Shown: positions 1 through 6,312, numbered from the stretch's first letter. The stretch is 12,864 nucleotides of DNA from Pseudomonadota bacterium (GCA_018896355.1 JAHIMW010000057.1:1-12864), one strand, 5' to 3'. Program-made: numbers and translations. The notes: generated from the sequence alone by a model not told the origin.

Positions 1-141
1 AGGCGGGAAGTTAATAAAAAAGGACGGAATAAATGCTTGATTAATCAGCGGTTGATAAATTTATCCACACTTCAAGAGATTGGTACATTTTTAGTTGATT
101 TTCAAGGCCTCTTACGACAAGGCGAATCGGACCTCCCGTGA
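1..141 (+). pseudogene. recN: RecN internal fragment (DNA repair ATPase), broken at both ends
   Basis: Frame 1 is open from the first base to a TGA at 139-141. Its first 36 residues read like the N-terminal ATPase half of RecN, the SMC-like double-strand-break repair protein: RREVNKKGRNKCLINQ, then NLSTLQEIGTFLVDFQG. RecN proteins have a very similar stretch, a G-R-S-x-x-x-I-N-G segment, a leucine-rich helix, then L-V-D-I-H-G-Q-H. The match stops at the G of the FQG motif (about position 107), where kdsA homology begins in another frame; the residues from 109 to 141 are out-of-frame kdsA sequence. This stretch is about 34% GC against about 57% for the rest, so it probably has a different origin. 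The identification rests on recalled family sequence, not a search. It is either a chimeric contig end or a real insertion or rearrangement scar. Confidence 0.6.
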
Positions 142-775
142 TGCCTACCGCGGACCGGGTTTGACCCGGGGCCTTGAAATTCTGAAGAAGGTCCGGGATG
201 CGTTCGCAATCCCCGTTCTCTCCGATGTCCATCGATTTGAGGAGATTGCTCCGGCGGCGGCGGTCCTCGACGTCCTCCAGGTCCCGGCCTTTCTATGCCG
301 ACAGACCGACTTTATCGTCGAGATCGCCCGCCGGGCGAAGGTGGTGAACATCAAAAAGGGGCAGTTTCTCGCCCCGTGGGATGCCGTCCATATCGCCGAG
401 AAATCCGCGGCGGCCGGAAATCATAACATCATGCTGACAGAGCGGGGGGTCAGTTTCGGTTACAACAATCTGGTCGTTGATTACCGTTCCTTCCCGATTC
501 TGCGAGCGACGGGATATCCGGTCATTTTTGATGCCACGCACAGCGTCCAGTTCCCGGGAGGGGCCGGTAATGCCTCGGCAGGGGACCGCGGGATGGTCCC
601 CTGTCTTGCCCGGGCGGCGGTGGCGGCCGGGATCGACGGTCTGTTTGTTGAAGTTCATCCAAACCCGGACTGTGCGCTCTGCGACGGGCCCAATTCCCTG
701 GCCCTGGACAGCCTGCCGGAGCTTCTTGCGACGCTCAAGAAGATCGATGCGGCGGTGCGTGCAAAACAGGACTGA
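95..775 (+). CDS. kdsA: 3-deoxy-D-manno-octulosonate 8-phosphate synthase, 5'-truncated
   Basis: KdsA condenses phosphoenolpyruvate with arabinose 5-phosphate to give Kdo-8-phosphate, the first committed step of Kdo synthesis for lipid A/LPS, in the cytoplasm. The 226 codons match the family from KASYDKANR onward: RGPGL, SDVH, LQVPAFLCRQTD, NIKKGQFLAPWD, ERGVSFGYNNLVVD, FDATHSVQFPGG and EVHPNPDCALCDGPNS. The E. coli enzyme has 284 residues, so about 53 N-terminal residues are missing, including the first barrel strand with its G-G-x-N-V-x-E-S-type motif. The only possible start is a TTG at 95, directly after an in-frame TAG at 92-94 and without a Shine-Dalgarno. Upstream DNA is recN-like and AT-rich. 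As it stands the product should be inactive, so this is a broken gene or an assembly artefact. The CDGP cysteine hints at a metal-independent enzyme, but the diagnostic N-terminal Cys/Asn is lost. kdsC follows after 27 bp. Confidence 0.9.
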   Translation: MIFKASYDKANRTSRDAYRGPGLTRGLEILKKVRDAFAIPVLSDVHRFEEIAPAAAVLDVLQVPAFLCRQTDFIVEIARRAKVVNIKKGQFLAPWDAVHIAEKSAAAGNHNIMLTERGVSFGYNNLVVDYRSFPILRATGYPVIFDATHSVQFPGGAGNASAGDRGMVPCLARAAVAAGIDGLFVEVHPNPDCALCDGPNSLALDSLPELLATLKKIDAAVRAKQD

Positions 776-802
776 ATCCGTCCAATAGAAATGAGGGGTA
801 AC

Positions 803-1348
803 ATGGTTGAAGAGGTGACCGAAGAGAGACTTCTGAACAAGATCCGCAGGGTGAAACTCCTGATCCTGGATGTGGATGGGGTTCTGACCGATGGCCGAAT
901 CGTCATCGACGATGCGGGGCTGGAGAGCAAGCAGTTCGACGTGAGGGACGGCCATGGCCTGAAAATTCTGATGAGATACGGAATCGGCGTGGTGCTGCTG
1001 ACCGGAAGGCAATCACGCGTGGTCGAACATCGCGCCGCCGATCTGGGGATCGCCGAGGTTCATCAAGGGATCTGGAACAAGGCCGAAGTCTTTGAAGAGA
1101 TTCTCAAACGGAGGCAAATCGCCCCGGAGGAGACCGCCTGCGTCGGGGATGATGTGGTGGATATCCCGCTCCTCAGGCGGGCGGGGTTTTCCGTGGCCGT
1201 GGCCGACGCCGTATTGGAGGCCCGGCAGATCGCCGATTATGTGACGCATCATCCTGGCGGCCGGGGGGCTGTTCGAGAGGTGTGCGAGGTGATACTCAAG
1301 GCGCAGAACCGATGGTCGGATGTGGCCGTGAGATATGAATTTGCATGA
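803..1348 (+). CDS. kdsC: 3-deoxy-D-manno-octulosonate 8-phosphate phosphatase (HAD family)
   Basis: KdsC removes phosphate from Kdo-8-phosphate to release free Kdo, the step after KdsA. It is a small, cap-less HAD phosphatase that works as a tetramer. The 181-residue product carries all HAD motifs: LDVDGVLTDG with nucleophile D23 and acid D25, LLTGRQ with T67, a lysine at K93 in WNKAE, and VGDDVVD with D116 and D117. The C-terminal ADYVTHHPGGRGAVREVCE segment is the conserved tail that reaches into the neighbouring subunit's active site in this family. I chose ATG 803, which has GAGGGG four bases upstream; an in-frame ATG at 791 has no Shine-Dalgarno. kdsD, which often lies between kdsA and kdsC, is not present here. 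A MITE-like element follows seven bases after the stop. Confidence 0.95.
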   Translation: MVEEVTEERLLNKIRRVKLLILDVDGVLTDGRIVIDDAGLESKQFDVRDGHGLKILMRYGIGVVLLTGRQSRVVEHRAADLGIAEVHQGIWNKAEVFEEILKRRQIAPEETACVGDDVVDIPLLRRAGFSVAVADAVLEARQIADYVTHHPGGRGAVREVCEVILKAQNRWSDVAVRYEFA

Positions 1349-1354
1349 GATGGC

Positions 1355-1533
1355 CTAGTACCTTGTAACGCTTTTTCTTTTGTATATCCCCCTCCCTTGA
1401 CGGGAGGGGGTCAGGGGGCGGGTGAGCCAACAATCTGGCGTCTTCGTAGCAACTCTCCCCCCCACCCTAACCCTCCCCCGCTAGGGGGTAGGGGATTGAT
1501 TTGAGCGAGTATTTAAGAGTTACATGGTACTAG
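1355..1533. repeat. MITE-like element with 15-bp terminal inverted repeats
   Basis: The two ends, CTAGTACCTTGTAAC (1355-1369) and GTTACATGGTACTAG (1519-1533), are inverted repeats matching at 14 of 15 bases. Inside are two C/G-rich imperfect palindromes, at about 1388-1410 (CCCCCTCCC...GGGAGGGGG) and about 1460-1496 (CCCCCCACCC...CTAGGGGGTAGGGG). The element is 179 bp, has no coding capacity and fills most of the gap between kdsC and lptC. A REP-like palindrome abuts its right end. It is probably mobilised in trans by a transposase elsewhere. A role in transcription termination or mRNA stability is possible but not shown. Confidence 0.7.
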
Positions 1534-1560
1534 GGGGACACGATGCGGCATCATGTCCCC
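1534..1560. repeat. REP-like palindrome, single copy
   Basis: GGGGACACGATGC and GCATCATGTCCCC face each other around one central G, giving 13-base arms with a single mismatch. This is the complete, isolated form of the repeat family that recurs at 1639-1713, 2254-2286 and 5171-5251. REP-like palindromes with GGGGACA arms are typically spread by single-strand (Y1/RAYT) transposases; none is encoded in this window. Confidence 0.8.
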
Positions 1561-1574
1561 GGCGACGTTTGACC

Positions 1575-1601
1575 TTTACATCCGCGGGTGCGGATGGTAA
1601 A
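1575..1601 (+). other. Hairpin upstream of lptC
   Basis: TTTACATCCGC (1575-1585) pairs with GCGGATGGTAAA (1590-1601) with one bulged base and a four-base loop. There is no T-tract after it, so it is not a standard terminator. It overlaps the earliest possible lptC start codons (GTG 1588, ATG 1594), which would make initiation there unfavourable and supports a start further downstream. Function unknown. Confidence 0.45.
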
Positions 1602-1638
1602 TGTTCAGGCAAGTACGGAAGAACGCAGGGTGGTCAAG

Positions 1639-1713
1639 GGGGACACGATGCGGCATTATGACGGGGACACGATGCAGCATCATGACGGGGACACGATGCA
1701 GCATCATGTCCGC
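1639..1713 (+). repeat. Three in-frame 24-bp REP-like units at the 5' end of lptC
   Basis: Three consecutive copies of GGGGACACGATGCRGCATYATG (two of them followed by AC) start at 1639, 1663 and 1687, with a period of exactly 24 bp, so they preserve the reading frame. They encode GDTMRHYD, GDTMQHHD and GDTMQHHV. Each unit has a GGGGA run five to six bases before an ATG (1648, 1672, 1696), and all three ATGs are in frame with lptC. Only the last unit keeps part of the closing TGTCC arm, so this is a tandemly expanded half-palindrome. Confidence 0.85.
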
Positions 1714-2304
1714 AGTAAGACAAAAAGAAAAACGGTGCTCATCGTTGCGATCCTGGCGGTGATTCTGTCCCTGGCCGTGGTTTTCGTGATCGGCCTCAGA
1801 GTGGCGCCGGAAAAGACGCTCCTGAAGATCATGGCGGACAAGGTTGATCTGCAGATCAAAAATGTCCGTTATACGGAGGTCGGGGATTCCGGTATGAAAT
1901 GGGAGATTACCGCGGATACGGCGCGTTATCTGAAGAAAGAGAACCTGGCCCTCTTTGAGAAGGTTACAGTCCGGCTGCTGATGAAGGACGGTCGAACCTT
2001 CGTAATGAACGGCGATCAGGGGCGTCTCCATACCCAGTCGCGGGACATGGAAATCGACGGGAATGTCGGCATCGTTTCGGGAAACGGGGATCGCTTTGCG
2101 ACGGACCGTCTGCGGTACCGGAATGCCGCCCGACGGATCGAAACAGACCGACCCGTCACGATGGAAAACGGGAATGTCCGAATCAGCGGCGTGGGGATGA
2201 TCTTTCATCTGGACGAGAGCAAGATAACGTTGCTTTCGCAGATTCGGGCGAGCCATGGGGACACCTTGCGGCAAGGTGTCCCCATGTGGCGGAAGGAAAA
2301 ATAA
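1648..2304 (+). CDS. lptC: LPS export ABC transporter periplasmic protein LptC
   Basis: LptC is the bitopic inner-membrane member of the LptBFGC complex that passes LPS to LptA across the periplasm. From ATG 1648 the product has 218 residues: a short basic N-terminus (VRSKTKRK), one membrane helix at about residues 29-52 (TVLIVAILAVILSLAVVFVI), then a periplasmic beta-jellyroll domain with the family pattern (MKWEITADTARYLKKEN, DRFATDRLRY, NGNVRISGVGM). Order lptC-lptA-lptB confirms it. The start is uncertain: GTG 1588 and ATG 1594 sit in a hairpin without a good Shine-Dalgarno. ATGs 1648, 1672 and 1696 lie in three REP-like units and each has a G-run upstream; 1648 has the best one (AAGGGGGA). 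The last ~17 residues (SHGDTLRQGVPMWRKEK) come from another copy of the repeat, so both termini are repeat-derived. Confidence 0.9.
   Translation: MRHYDGDTMQHHDGDTMQHHVRSKTKRKTVLIVAILAVILSLAVVFVIGLRVAPEKTLLKIMADKVDLQIKNVRYTEVGDSGMKWEITADTARYLKKENLALFEKVTVRLLMKDGRTFVMNGDQGRLHTQSRDMEIDGNVGIVSGNGDRFATDRLRYRNAARRIETDRPVTMENGNVRISGVGMIFHLDESKITLLSQIRASHGDTLRQGVPMWRKEK
2254..2286. repeat. Perfect REP-like palindrome at the lptC 3' end
   Basis: CATGGGGACACCTTGC (2254-2269) and GCAAGGTGTCCCCATG (2271-2286) are exact inverted repeats around one G. The GGGGACAC/GTGTCCCC ends and the central TGCGGCA are shared with the other REP-like copies, but the inner bases have changed on both arms together (CCT/AGG instead of GA/TC), which keeps pairing. 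It is translated as part of the lptC C-terminus and ends 19 bp before the lptA start. In mRNA it would form a strong hairpin between lptC and lptA. Confidence 0.85.
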
Positions 2305-2305
2305 G

Positions 2306-2866
2306 ATGTTAAAAAGTATCTTCCGAATCATCTTCTGCATCGGCGTTCTGATGACGATCCTCTATCCGCCGGGGGACGTTCGGTGCGAGACAAAACAGAA
2401 ACCCGGGATCGAAAAGGATCAGCCGATTCAGATCGTCTCCGACCGCCTGGATGCCTACAACGAGAAACGGATGGTCGTTTTTTCCGGCAATGCCGTGGCT
2501 ACGCAAGGCGCCCGGACGATCCGCGCCGAACGCCTGACGCTTTATTACAGGGATGATCAAAAGAAGCCCGGGCGGTCGACCGTGGAGGGAAGGGGCGGAG
2601 GGACGGGGAATCTGGAAAGGGTGGAGGCAAAGGGGCGCGTTACGATCACGGAGGGCGAGCGGGTCGTTACCGGAGAGGAGGCCGTCTTCGAACAGGATGC
2701 CCAGAAGATCACGATGACGGGCAGCGCCGTCCTGCGCGAGGGCGACAACATCATCCGGGGAGACCGAATCGTCATATTCCTGAACGAAAACAGAGGGGTG
2801 GTCGAAAGCGCGGAGAGCCAGCGCGTGACGGCCACAATCTATCCCGGGGAGACGAAAAAACGGTGA
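2306..2866 (+). CDS. lptA: LPS transport periplasmic protein LptA (OstA-like)
   Basis: LptA forms the periplasmic bridge that carries LPS from LptC to the outer-membrane LptD/LptE translocon. The 186-residue product starts with a signal peptide (MLKSIFRIIFCIGVLMTILY, cleavage probably near residues 26-28) and continues as one OstA-like beta-jellyroll domain. This is seen as repeated strand pairs such as IQIVSDRLDAYNEKRMVVF, SGNAVATQG, ARTIRAERLTLYY, GRVTITEGERVVTGEEAVF, GSAVLREGDNIIRGDRIVIF. ATG 2306 is one base after the lptC stop and has GGAAGG about ten bases upstream. Longer in-frame starts fall inside the palindrome of lptC and would spoil the signal peptide. The gene is followed by lptB after 31 bp. 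Confidence 0.93.
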   Translation: MLKSIFRIIFCIGVLMTILYPPGDVRCETKQKPGIEKDQPIQIVSDRLDAYNEKRMVVFSGNAVATQGARTIRAERLTLYYRDDQKKPGRSTVEGRGGGTGNLERVEAKGRVTITEGERVVTGEEAVFEQDAQKITMTGSAVLREGDNIIRGDRIVIFLNENRGVVESAESQRVTATIYPGETKKR

Positions 2867-2897
2867 CCTATTCCAGTCGGGTTCATGGGATCTTTTC

Positions 2898-3620
2898 ATG
2901 GGAAAACTGACGGCGACAGGCCTGATCAAGATCTACAACCGGCGACGGGTGGTCGATCGGATCCACCTTGAGATTAATCCCGGCGAGGTGGTCGGCCTCC
3001 TCGGACCGAACGGCGCAGGGAAGACCACGACCTTCTACATGATCGTCGGGCTGATTAAACCGGATGGGGGGGCGATTTTCCTCGATGGTGAGGATCTGAG
3101 CCGCAGTCCGATGTATGTGCGGGCAAGAAAGGGGCTTAATTACCTGCCGCAGGAGCCCTCCATCTTCCGGAAACTGACGGTGCGAGAGAACATCATGGCC
3201 ATCCTCGAAACGCTTCCGCTGGTCCCGGAAGAGAAAGAGGAGCGTCTCCACCTGCTTCTTGCGGAGTTGGATTTAACCCAAATAGCTGACAACAAAGCCT
3301 ATTCTCTGTCGGGAGGCGAACGGAGGCGGGTGGAGATCACGCGGGCGCTCGTCACCTCGCCGAAATATATTCTTCTTGATGAACCTTTCGCAGGGATCGA
3401 TCCGCTGGCGGTGGCGGATATCGGGAAGATCATCGCCCGGCTGCGGATGAAGGGGATCGGGGTCATCATCTCCGACCACAACGTCCGGGAGACCCTTTCC
3501 GTCTGCGATCGGGCCTACATCGTCAACGAGGGGAAGGTCCTTGTGGAGGGAACGCCGGAATTGATCGCAGGCTCCGAGATCGCGAGGAAGATCTATTTCG
3601 GCGACGATTTCAAATTCTGA
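2898..3620 (+). CDS. lptB: LPS export ABC transporter ATP-binding protein LptB
   Basis: LptB is the cytoplasmic ATPase that powers LPS extraction from the inner membrane together with LptF, LptG and LptC. The 240-residue sequence has every ABC motif in order: Walker A GPNGAGKT (36-43), Q-loop at Q85 in LPQEPS, signature LSGGE (137-141), Walker B YILLDEPFAGIDP with catalytic E162, and switch histidine H194 in SDHN. The family-typical C-terminus KIYFGDDFKF is present. The Shine-Dalgarno before ATG 2898 is weak (GGGA, 7 bases before), so translation may depend on the upstream genes. lptF and lptG are not in the window. rpoN follows after 29 bp, an arrangement common in Proteobacteria. Confidence 0.96.
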   Translation: MGKLTATGLIKIYNRRRVVDRIHLEINPGEVVGLLGPNGAGKTTTFYMIVGLIKPDGGAIFLDGEDLSRSPMYVRARKGLNYLPQEPSIFRKLTVRENIMAILETLPLVPEEKEERLHLLLAELDLTQIADNKAYSLSGGERRRVEITRALVTSPKYILLDEPFAGIDPLAVADIGKIIARLRMKGIGVIISDHNVRETLSVCDRAYIVNEGKVLVEGTPELIAGSEIARKIYFGDDFKF

Positions 3621-3649
3621 TCGGTAATGGAAGGCTAAGCAGTCGAAAC

Positions 3650-5113
3650 GTGGCATTTGAACTAAGACAAAATCTGAAACTGACCCAGCAGTTGATCATG
3701 ACGCCGCAGCTTCAGCAGGCGATCAAACTCCTGCAGCTGTCGCGACTGGATCTGGTTGACATGGTCAACCAGGAGATGGAGGAAAATCCGCTGCTGGAAG
3801 AGGTCGTCTCCGATGAGGACCCAGAAGCCGAAAAAAAGATTGAACCCGCACAGACCGAGGAAGGCGATCGGGAAGAGGGCAAAACGGTCGAGCGGACAGG
3901 GGAGCTGACAGGCGAAGGGGACGGTCGGGAGGAGTTCGACTGGGACGGCTATCTGGAAGACTATGGGCCGATGGGGGTCACCTACGATCGGCAAGAGGGG
4001 ACCGCTCCTTCCTGGGACAATCTTCTGGTCGTGAAAAGCTCGCTTACGGACCATCTGATGTGGCAGCTCCTTCTTTCTCAGCTTACCGAGGCTGAGTACC
4101 GCATTGGCGAACAGATCATCGGCAACCTGGATCAGAATGGCTATCTGGCTGCCACACTGGATGAGATTTGCGTCCAGGAGAAGGTCACGGCGGACTTTGT
4201 AGAAGAGGTGCTGAAAAAGATTCAGGAATTCGATCCCGTCGGGATTGCGGCCCGCGACCTTCGGGAGTGCCTGCTCATCCAGGCGAAGATGGTGGGGAAT
4301 GCGCGTTCCCTTGTGGAGCGGATTATCCTTGGCCATCTCAAGGATCTTGAAGTCAAGAATTATCCACAGATCGCCAGGAAATTGAAAGTGTCCATCGATG
4401 ACGTTCTGGCGGCCGTAGTGATCATCAGCCATATGGATCCCCACCCGGGGAGCATCTACAATGAGGAGCGCATCCAGGCGATCGTTCCCGATGTCTATGT
4501 CTTCAAGAGCGGAGATGATTACAAGATCGTTCTGAACGACGAGGGGCTTCCGCGACTCCGGATCAGCAATTTTTACCGGGAGATCATGGGCGGAATGAAA
4601 GCCGGGGTGAAGCAGGAAAACGGGAAAAAGTATATCAAGGAGCGGGTCCAGTCGGCAACCTGGCTGATCAAAAGCATTCAGCAGCGGCAGAAGACGATCT
4701 ACCGGGTTACCGAGAGCATCGTCCGGTTTCAGAGGGAATTTTTTGAACGGGGAATCAACTCCATGAAGCCTTTGATCCTGCGGGAGATCGCCGATGACGT
4801 GGAGATGCATGAATCCACGATCAGCAGGGTCGTAACGAATAAATACATGCATACGCCGCGGGGTCTCTTCGAGCTGAAATACTTCTTCGGCAGCGGTATT
4901 CGAAAGCCCGGAAGCGGCGACGTTTCATCCAAGAGCGTCCAGGATGATATCCGGAAGATCATCGGCAAGGAAGATCCCCGAAAACCGTTCAGCGATCAGG
5001 TCATCGTCGCGCGTCTTGGGGATTCAGGGATCTCTATCGCCCGGCGGACGGTTGCGAAATACAGGGAGATGATGGGAATCCTGCCCTCTTCCATGCGGAA
5101 GAAATATTTTTAA
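3650..5113 (+). CDS. rpoN: RNA polymerase sigma-54 factor RpoN
   Basis: RpoN directs RNA polymerase to -24/-12 promoters that need AAA+ activators, for nitrogen, motility and stress genes among others. The 487 residues show the three regions of the family: glutamine/leucine-rich activator-contact region I at 1-50 (LRQNLKLTQQLIMTPQLQQA), an acidic linker at about 55-120 rich in D and E, then the core-binding region and the helix-turn-helix (LREIADDVEMHESTISRVVT, about 375-410). The C-terminal RpoN box is perfect: ARRTVAKYRE at 464-473, which reads the -24 element. The start is GTG 3650, chosen because VAFELRQNLKLTQQL aligns with the usual N-terminus; the Shine-Dalgarno (GGAAGG, 3629-3634) is far away and weak. 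A separate sigma-70 promoter follows immediately. Confidence 0.97.
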   Translation: MAFELRQNLKLTQQLIMTPQLQQAIKLLQLSRLDLVDMVNQEMEENPLLEEVVSDEDPEAEKKIEPAQTEEGDREEGKTVERTGELTGEGDGREEFDWDGYLEDYGPMGVTYDRQEGTAPSWDNLLVVKSSLTDHLMWQLLLSQLTEAEYRIGEQIIGNLDQNGYLAATLDEICVQEKVTADFVEEVLKKIQEFDPVGIAARDLRECLLIQAKMVGNARSLVERIILGHLKDLEVKNYPQIARKLKVSIDDVLAAVVIISHMDPHPGSIYNEERIQAIVPDVYVFKSGDDYKIVLNDEGLPRLRISNFYREIMGGMKAGVKQENGKKYIKERVQSATWLIKSIQQRQKTIYRVTESIVRFQREFFERGINSMKPLILREIADDVEMHESTISRVVTNKYMHTPRGLFELKYFFGSGIRKPGSGDVSSKSVQDDIRKIIGKEDPRKPFSDQVIVARLGDSGISIARRTVAKYREMMGILPSSMRKKYF

Positions 5114-5119
5114 AAAGCG

Positions 5120-5148
5120 TTGACAAGGTAAAGAGATATCCGTATAGT
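5120..5148 (+). promoter_or_regulatory. Sigma-70 promoter for hpf-ptsN-hprK
   Basis: TTGACA at 5120-5125 is a perfect -35 box. A 17-base spacer leads to TATAGT at 5143-5148, one base off the -10 consensus. It lies seven bases after the rpoN stop, so transcription should start near 5155, at a small GCGGC-TTT-GCCGC hairpin (5151-5163). The resulting leader of about 120 bases would contain all three REP-like units before the hpf start. Confidence 0.8.
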
Positions 5149-5170
5149 CTGCGGCTTTGCCGCTCCGGTC

Positions 5171-5251
5171 CAGGGGGACACGATGCGGCATCATGCAGGG
5201 GGACACGATGCGGCATCATGCAGGGGGACACGATGCGGCATCATGTCCCCC
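5171..5251 (+). repeat. Three tandem 25-bp REP-like units in the hpf leader
   Basis: CAGGGGGACACGATGCGGCA followed by TCATG occurs three times without change at 5171-5195, 5196-5220 and 5221-5245. The last copy is completed by TCCCCC, closing a 29-base palindrome (5223-5251). The identical copies suggest recent expansion. Each unit holds an AGGGGGA run followed by an ATG (5183, 5208, 5233). Because the period is 25, the ATGs lie in three different frames; only the third is in frame with hpf. The units lie between the promoter at 5120-5148 and the hpf start, so they would be transcribed. Confidence 0.9.
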
Positions 5252-5281
5252 GAAATCAGAAACGGGAGGAACCGATTATGA
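5183..5281 (+). other. Possible leader ORF (32 codons) overlapping the hpf start
   Basis: The ATG in the first REP-like unit, preceded by AGGGGGA at near-ideal spacing, opens a frame that runs through the repeats and stops at TGA 5279-5281. This TGA overlaps the hpf start codon as ATGA, the classic arrangement for translational coupling. The predicted peptide (MRHHAGGHDAASC...) is repeat-encoded and low-complexity, so any role would lie in the act of translation. It may be chance. Confidence 0.25.
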
Positions 5282-5814
5282 AGATTTCTGTGACATTCAG
5301 GAATGCGGAGGGGGAAACATGGCAGAAGGAATATGTGGAAGAAAGACTGAAAAAACTGAAGAAATATATCGATAATCCGGTGGATGCCCGAGTTATCCTG
5401 TCGGTTGAAAAGTTTCGGAGTATGGCGGAAATCAATCTGATGGCGAACGGGTTGAATGTCTACGGCAAGGAAGAAGAAAAGGATATGCATCTGGCCATCG
5501 ACAACGCCATCGAAAAGATCGAGCGGCAGCTCAAAAAAAGGAAGGAAAAGGTGCGCGGTTTCAAGACCAGTCCTTCCCGAAGCGGAGAATTTGACGGAGA
5601 ATCTGTTACGGAAGAGGGCGAGGAATCGCCAGATGCCCAGGTGGTCGAGACGCGTAAAGTGGTTTTGACGCCGATGTCGATTGATGACGCAGTCCTGGAA
5701 ATGGAAACCACGAAAAATCGGTTTGTGATCTATCGCGACTCGTCCACCGAAAATGTCAACGTCATCTATCGGCGTGAGGATGGAAAATTTGCGCTGATGG
5801 AGATCAGCCATTGA
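5278..5814 (+). CDS. hpf: Ribosome hibernation promoting factor, long form
   Basis: HPF binds the decoding centre of idle 30S subunits and protects ribosomes in stationary phase. This 178-residue protein is the long form: an N-terminal S30AE domain (1 to ~95: KISVTFRNAEG, RVILSVEKFRSMAEINLMAN, DMHLAIDNAIEKIERQLKK), a charged linker (about 96-120) and the C-terminal dimerisation domain (121-178: RKVVLTPMSIDDAVLEME, FVIYRDSSTENVNVIYRRED). In long HPFs this domain joins two 70S ribosomes into 100S dimers without a separate RMF. ATG 5278 has GGGAGGA seven bases upstream. An in-frame ATG at 5233 in the REP-like repeat would add 15 residues and is less likely. It is the first gene of the unit driven from 5120-5148, followed by ptsN after 16 bp. 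Confidence 0.95.
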   Translation: MKISVTFRNAEGETWQKEYVEERLKKLKKYIDNPVDARVILSVEKFRSMAEINLMANGLNVYGKEEEKDMHLAIDNAIEKIERQLKKRKEKVRGFKTSPSRSGEFDGESVTEEGEESPDAQVVETRKVVLTPMSIDDAVLEMETTKNRFVIYRDSSTENVNVIYRREDGKFALMEISH

Positions 5815-5830
5815 GGTTTGAGGATAAAGC

Positions 5831-6292
5831 ATGAAAATCACAGATATGCTCAAGCGCGAGTTCGTTCTTGAGCAGTTGAAGGCAGGAAACAAGCGGGATG
5901 CGCTTGCGGAACTGGCGGGGGTTTTTGCACAGGGAAGGATCAACGTTGATCCCGAGGCGATGCTGCATGTTCTCCTGGAGAGGGAAAGGTTGGGGAGCAC
6001 CGGCATCGGTGACGGGATCGCCATCCCCCACGGCAAACTCCCGGGACTCGAAGAGATGGTAGTCTCTTTCGGCAGGAGTCGGGAAGGGATCGCCTTCGAG
6101 GCGATGGACGGAAAGCCCGTACATCTCTTTTTTTTACTGATGGCGCCCGAGAACTCGGCGGGCCACCATCTCAAGATGCTGGCGAAGATCTCCCGAATGC
6201 TGAAGGATGCGAACTTCCGAAAAAACCTGCTGGAAACGGAGATGCATGAGGATCTCTTCCGGATTATCGCCGAAAAAGACGACGAAACGTGA
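5831..6292 (+). CDS. ptsN: Nitrogen-PTS EIIA component PtsN (EIIA-Ntr)
   Basis: EIIA-Ntr is the terminal phosphate acceptor of the regulatory PTS-Ntr chain (EI-Ntr to NPr to EIIA-Ntr); it does not transport sugar but controls other proteins according to nitrogen and carbon state. The 153 residues form a single PTS_EIIA type 2 domain. The phosphorylated histidine is H67 in GIAIPHGKLPG, with the conserved STGIGDG just before it and the FFLLMAPENSAGHHLKMLAKI segment after it. GAGGA lies six bases before ATG 5831. Its position between hpf and hprK, directly downstream of rpoN, is the usual rpoN-cluster arrangement. No EI or HPr/NPr gene is seen in the window. Confidence 0.95.
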   Translation: MKITDMLKREFVLEQLKAGNKRDALAELAGVFAQGRINVDPEAMLHVLLERERLGSTGIGDGIAIPHGKLPGLEEMVVSFGRSREGIAFEAMDGKPVHLFFLLMAPENSAGHHLKMLAKISRMLKDANFRKNLLETEMHEDLFRIIAEKDDET

Positions 6293-6312
6293 TCTGAATC
6301 GAGGGGCTCCAG

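Noticed and set aside
293..1012. 239-codon minus-strand frame across kdsA and kdsC
   Set aside because: Antisense shadow of two well-recognised genes, with no domain of its own.
1575..1601. Hairpin as a rho-independent terminator after kdsC
   Set aside because: No T-tract follows on either strand beyond three bases, and it is 227 bp from the kdsC stop.
3662..4852. 396-codon open frame on the minus strand
   Set aside because: Antisense shadow of rpoN, which has all family regions including the RpoN box.
5171..5251. Tandem repeats as a small CRISPR array
   Set aside because: The units directly abut with no spacers, and there are no cas genes.
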